From contig CAVNZM010000009.1 in NCBI GenBank assembly GCA_963693365.1, forward strand, positions 4,092,001 to 4,156,000: a DNA stretch of 64,000 nucleotides. The letters are read 5' to 3'. Positions 51,035-64,000 of this stretch are shown here, piece after piece. The notes below the pieces were generated by a model that made no database searches, was not told the origin of the DNA, and saw only the letters and a program-made list of their open reading frames with translations. This stretch comes from Amoebidium appalachense. Lineage: Eukaryota; Ichthyosporea. Every line of letters starts with the position of its first letter. Positions within the stretch are counted from its first letter, which is position 1. Both the position numbers and the translations under genes were made by a program.

Positions 51035-52414
51035 ACACTGAATCTGATGTTGAATATGCTAAGGTTTCGTATAAAATTGAATGTCTCAATATGCGTGAAT
51101 GCGGATGTAACTCGTAATGAAGCGTATATGGGCGAATGTCGATGTAACTTGTATTGATGTGTCTGTATGGTTGAATGCATCATGTCCATATGGATTGTTT
51201 TGATTTTGGTGATTGGTTACACAATTGGTTCGTTAAGTATAGTGAATGCGAATGTACCTTGTATTGATGTGTCTGTATAGTTGTATGCATGGTGTTGATA
51301 TCAATTTTTTGATTTTTGTAAGTGGTTACACGATCCCACAAATGGTTCGTATTACTAACGTATAGTGACAGCTCTAAGTAAGTCCAGGGAAGGATTAGTG
51401 TAGATTCACAGGTAGTAGTAATAACAACACCGTAATTACCAAGTTGATAGTGAAGTTGTGGCACAACCATTTTAGACAGTGCAAATAAATTAACTACATA
51501 CACACCATTTTTGTGGTGTGCGCCATTATGATATTATCTAGACAGCGCTAGCCAGAGGCTACGATAAAATTATGTGTCCTTCAAAGTTTTAACCCCTCCT
51601 CTCTTCCCCCTCCCCCCCCCCCCCCCCCCCCCCCCCCCTTCTCCCCTAACGTTTCTGGATCCCGGGTTTACGGAATGCTTACACCCCTCGGTTTATATGA
51701 ACGTTGTTCGTACATGTGTACACATACATCATGTGACACGTGCACACACACCCCTCGGCCGGCCCCGGGACCCAGTCGCCGGCCTCGAGCTACCAAACGC
51801 CCGACCCACATATAGCATTACTATGTGCCTAGCCATGGTCGTCACTATGACACATCATGCACGGGCACACGTGTGCGAGCACGTGCACACACAATGTGGA
51901 CATTGCACACATGCACATGTATATGCACATAGCACTTCTAGCGCAAGCCGGGAGCTCAGGGAGTCTGAAACAGATTAAATGACGTCATTATATCGACCAA
52001 TCTGACATAACTGTGTCACAGATACAGTATACGTGGCAATCCTGTGTGCAGACTATGTATGTTGTGACTGGCAGATCCCGCAGTCAGTTTGTTTTGGCAG
52101 TATCTTTGGCGAATGCCACTTGTAATGTATGTATAACTTCTAGTCATGGTTTCGTATACATTGATATTTTTAGCTTAACGGTTCTGTCTTCTTTTTCTAC
52201 CCTAGCGCAAAGCGCACATCTTGGGGCTTGTGCTAGTTTACTCCGCATCGGTGCTTGCTTTCAAGTTCCACACTATAGCACGTAGTTATTTCCGCGAATA
52301 GAGAAAAGAGCTTTTAACCTTTTATCCATCCATCCACATGGCTTTAAAGGCCCTTGTTTTCCAACTTTCAAGTTTTGAATCTGGCACGTTTGCCAGCCTT
52401 TTCCCTTCTGGAAA
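51035..52414. other. Spacer between SUMO protease and TSC22-like genes
   Basis: Holds the protease 3' region with a two-copy tandem duplication (51130-51372), a C-run at 51611-51639, a GC-rich patch around 51745-51795 and the upstream region of the next gene. No further gene seen. Confidence 0.6.
51130..51372. repeat. Two-copy tandem duplication, about 115-125 bp
   Basis: Both copies carry 'cttgtattgatgtgtctgta', 'ttgattttt(g)', 'ggttacac' and 'ggttcgt...taagtatagtga' in the same order, with substitutions and a short insertion in the second. Confidence 0.8.
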
Positions 52415-61230
<8,816 letters not shown>

Positions 61231-61819
61231 GTTAGATGGGGAAAAAAGTGGAAACGGATATTTGCTACCGATTTTCTTTTTTACTTGGCCGGTGTGGTTG
61301 GAAAATGCGAATGTTTAGGTCATTTAGTAGTATGCAATAGTAAATTTGTGTTGTGTTTTCGTAGCTTGCATATGTTTTGGGTAGTGCGTACATGCAACTA
61401 TATTAGCAATCGAAATTAGTATACGTCTCACGTGCTTGCACATGTATGAGCTAGACACGCGAAGACAATACACAACACACACACGTCCACGTGCACCACC
61501 CACACACTCCCACCCACCCACACAAACCCCAGACAATCATTGGTTTGATTGCACGAAAACCACACACCAAATTCGACGCACGAATGTTCCTCTAGGGAAT
61601 TTAGCACACACACACACACACACGTACACACAGGCACACACACGCCTACTCTTGCGCGCATACAATCAATTTGGTACAAATGCGAATGCAGGTGCACACA
61701 CCACATGCATTTACGTGTTAGGTTAATCCTTGTATGGAAGTGTAATGTTTACGTTTTCCCCTTATAGACTTGTGCAAATACCGTAGATTGTGGCCTAGTG
61801 TGGCTATCTTAGCACCTGT

Positions 61820-61825
61820 AATAAA
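61820..61825 (+). terminator. Possible poly(A) signal of the TSC22-like gene
   Basis: AATAAA about 590 nt after the stop codon. Only the hexamer supports it. Confidence 0.3.
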
Positions 61826-62569
61826 TGTATATATGACGGTTTCGTGTAGCGATTTAATACCTTTCGTGTCTATTTCGTGTGTTTCCTTGTTGTTTGTTTG
61901 TTTTTAAAAATGATTTTATTTAGATTGGGGTGGCTAAGAATGGATAAATAGTACAATCTCCACAGACACAACGAGATATTCCCTTAGATAGCTTCGCGGG
62001 AAATTCAATGAGATAAACCAAATCCGAAACCGTAGCAGTAGCCTTTTAGTTATCACTATTTACACTATTGATGGCAAATGACCACAGATGTATCGTGTTG
62101 TAAAGCTGATGTGATAAACACATGTGCGATTAAAAATGGAATGAATAAAAACGGACAGACTTTGTTAGCGTTCCGCATCGGATCCGCAATCTCCCACACA
62201 CACACACGTATCCACAGTGATATGATCACACCACCACCACCACCACTTGCAATCGGAAAGCCCTCTCAGTCAATCATTTTGAATTTTCGCCCTCTTACCC
62301 TCTAGATCTGGCCATTTGTGGGAACACACCGCGAAGTGCACACGCACGGATGATGCATGTCATACACGTGCACAACACACGCATGCACGCGCGCGCGCAC
62401 ACACAGTGTCACACCACGTACCACACACTCGCGCACACACACGTACACCGAACATTGACGCATGCCGCACGTGTTTTCTGACGCACACCACGTACGCACA
62501 CACATATGTACATGTGCGTGTCGCACTCACACACAACACACAGCATGCATGCACGCACGCACACGCAGG

Positions 62570-62593
62570 CGCGCGCACACACACATACACACA

Positions 62594-62653
<60 letters not shown>
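62570..62653. repeat. (CA)n microsatellite
   Basis: GCGC and CATA interruptions followed by about 25 clean CA units. Confidence 0.95.
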
Positions 62654-62654
<1 letters not shown>

Positions 62655-63369
62655 CCGCAAAAAAGGAAAACTTAAAGGAACGAGCGGTTAGCTAAGGATG
62701 CCGTGAAGGAAGCCTCGCTAGAAAAAAGAATGAAACAAAAAAAAAAAAAAAAAAAAAAAAGGAAATATGCAAGAAAGAAGAAAGCCCCTGGTCCTTATTA
62801 AAGGTGGATATCGATTGAAAAAACGTATTTTGACATGCAAAGCGGTGTGCGCACACATTTATTCCTACTTTTTATTGTTTTTATGGGATCTATCACTGCC
62901 CTTCACAATCAAATGACTTTTATTTTTGGGGAAAGAACAACACAACACCAACCAGTGGTATGGGGGTATATTCTTATACTGTGCCCTTTCACTTATCCAC
63001 CTGACAAACTTGACATTATTATGAGTGCATATGCGTTGTGTTTCATTTTGGTCCCTCAATAGGCCTATAAAAGGACACCTCAAGGACTCAGAGAAGTGCA
63101 ACTACTATTCAAACAGTCGCTTGAACCTCATATCCAGAAAGCAATAATTCGAGGGGAAAAACTATAAAAAATTATTAATAATAACGAAGAAATGGGCCCA
63201 GCACCTCAAAAAGCCCCCTACCAACAACTTCCCGAACGATTACGAAGGAGAGAAAGGGCACCCAAAAACGAACATGCTCTCAAAAGGCGAAAAATAAAAA
63301 AAATAAAGAATGCAAGTAAAGAGAAAGAAAAGGAAAAAACTACGCCATCACAAGCACCGATTTTGCGTC

Positions 63370-63592
63370 CTAATTCGGCCTCTTAAAGTGGTCCGAGATC
63401 CTGACCGTGTATGTCTCGTCGATATCATTACCAGTGCTCTTGTTCTTGCACTTGTGGAACCGTGGGATGGGCGGCTTCTTAGGGTCCGGTAGGCGCACAA
63501 TCGTGTGCCGGATAATGTCGTGGCTCAGAAGGAGCTTTTCGTTGAGTTCGCGCAGGTGAACACTTCCTACGTCAAACTGCATCGCCATATAT
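63370..63592 (-). CDS. MRPS6: Mitochondrial ribosomal protein bS6m, last exon (partial)
   Basis: Terminal exon of a minus-strand gene that enters from the right edge. It begins after acceptor AATCACAG, completes a split Arg codon, and codes 73 residues before TAG. The first part (YMAMQFDVGSVHLRELNEKL, then LLSHDIIRHTIVRL) matches the second beta-alpha-beta half of the S6 fold: beta strand, helix with L-x2-L pattern, then the conserved 'D-x-I-R-x-x-I-V' strand. A basic, Pro-rich extension of about 37 residues follows, as seen in many mitochondrial S6 proteins. The N-terminal exons and any presequence are outside the window. The intron beside it begins with T/TG/G runs. Confidence 0.7.
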
Positions 63593-63649
63593 CTGTGATT
63601 GGGGGGGGGGGGGGGGGGGTTTAAAAATTGTTTTTTTTTGTGTATGTGT

Positions 63650-63680
<31 letters not shown>

Positions 63681-63790
63681 GGGGGGGGGGGCTCAGAATG
63701 TGGCACAAAAAGAGTGCAGGGAACAAAGATACACAACGAAGGAAATGGTGTGAGATGAAAGAGGTAAAAGGAGAAGAGAGAAGGGGCAGG

Positions 63791-63826
<36 letters not shown>

Positions 63827-64000
63827 GCGAGGCATAAGTCCTTGTGCAGCCGGGTGTTTAAGTGAATGAACATGAATGAATGTCGTGTGACAGGCATACA
63901 TGTGTGTGCGCGCGCACATGCACACAGGAGCGGGGTGTGTGCGTGTGTGCGCACGCCCTTATGTGTATGTGTGCATTTGAGTATGTAGGCATGTTTCCGT

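Larger units (their letters stand above)
61231..63369. other. Spacer between convergent TSC22-like and bS6m genes
   Basis: 3' regions of both genes, CA-rich blocks (61590-61650, 62340-62655), an A27 run at 62737-62760 and A-rich sequence near 63290-63340. No gene called. Confidence 0.6.

Noticed and set aside
63192-63386. Lys-rich open frame on the plus strand near the right end
   Set aside because: Lies in the 3' region of the bS6m gene, is A-rich low complexity, and has no domain.

Overview
This window is intron-rich nuclear DNA from a eukaryote. All five protein genes with more than one exon in the window are split by GT-AG introns, and there are five to thirteen coding exons per gene. 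The spacers and introns are crowded with C/G homopolymers (up to 69 nt), long CA/TG runs and short tandem arrays. The gene content (mitochondrial trifunctional enzyme alpha, PA-TM-RING E3 ligase, Ulp1/SENP SUMO protease, triple HMG-box protein, a TSC22-like RFxV protein, mitochondrial ribosomal bS6m) and the Ty3/Gypsy chromovirus fit an opisthokont protist, for example an ichthyosporean-like unicellular holozoan. That lineage call is an inference with low confidence.

Layout. 1-6006: a tRNA-Leu(CAG) and the 5' two thirds of HADHA, both on the minus strand; the tRNA lies beyond the last visible HADHA exon, probably inside an intron. 6007-20237: a gene-poor spacer holding a young 5.1 kb Ty3/Gypsy element (8744-13867) with two 611-bp LTRs, a 5-bp target duplication, no gag or protease, and pol broken at G/C runs. 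20238-27997: a complete nine-exon PA-TM-RING E3 ubiquitin ligase on the plus strand. 30252-41928: a minus-strand acidic protein with three HMG boxes; its last two exons are uncertain. 43391-51034: a plus-strand SUMO protease, divergent from the HMG gene across a 1.46 kb shared upstream region. 52415-61230: a plus-strand protein of about 1330 residues with four RFxV motifs and a TSC22-like C-terminal zipper, its first exon carrying one apparent frameshift at a G8 run. 63370-63592: the last exon of mitochondrial ribosomal protein bS6m on the minus strand, entering from the right edge.

The genes do not form a pathway. Two mitochondrial proteins, a membrane E3 ligase, two nuclear/SUMO-related proteins and a putative WNK-OSR1/SPAK-type scaffold are simply neighbours. 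What ties the window together is intron architecture. About half of the reconstructed 5' splice sites are followed within about 40 nt by a C-tract on the sense strand, for genes on either strand. Several 3' splice sites are the end of a CA repeat. A short dispersed element with a poly-C tail recurs at least five times.
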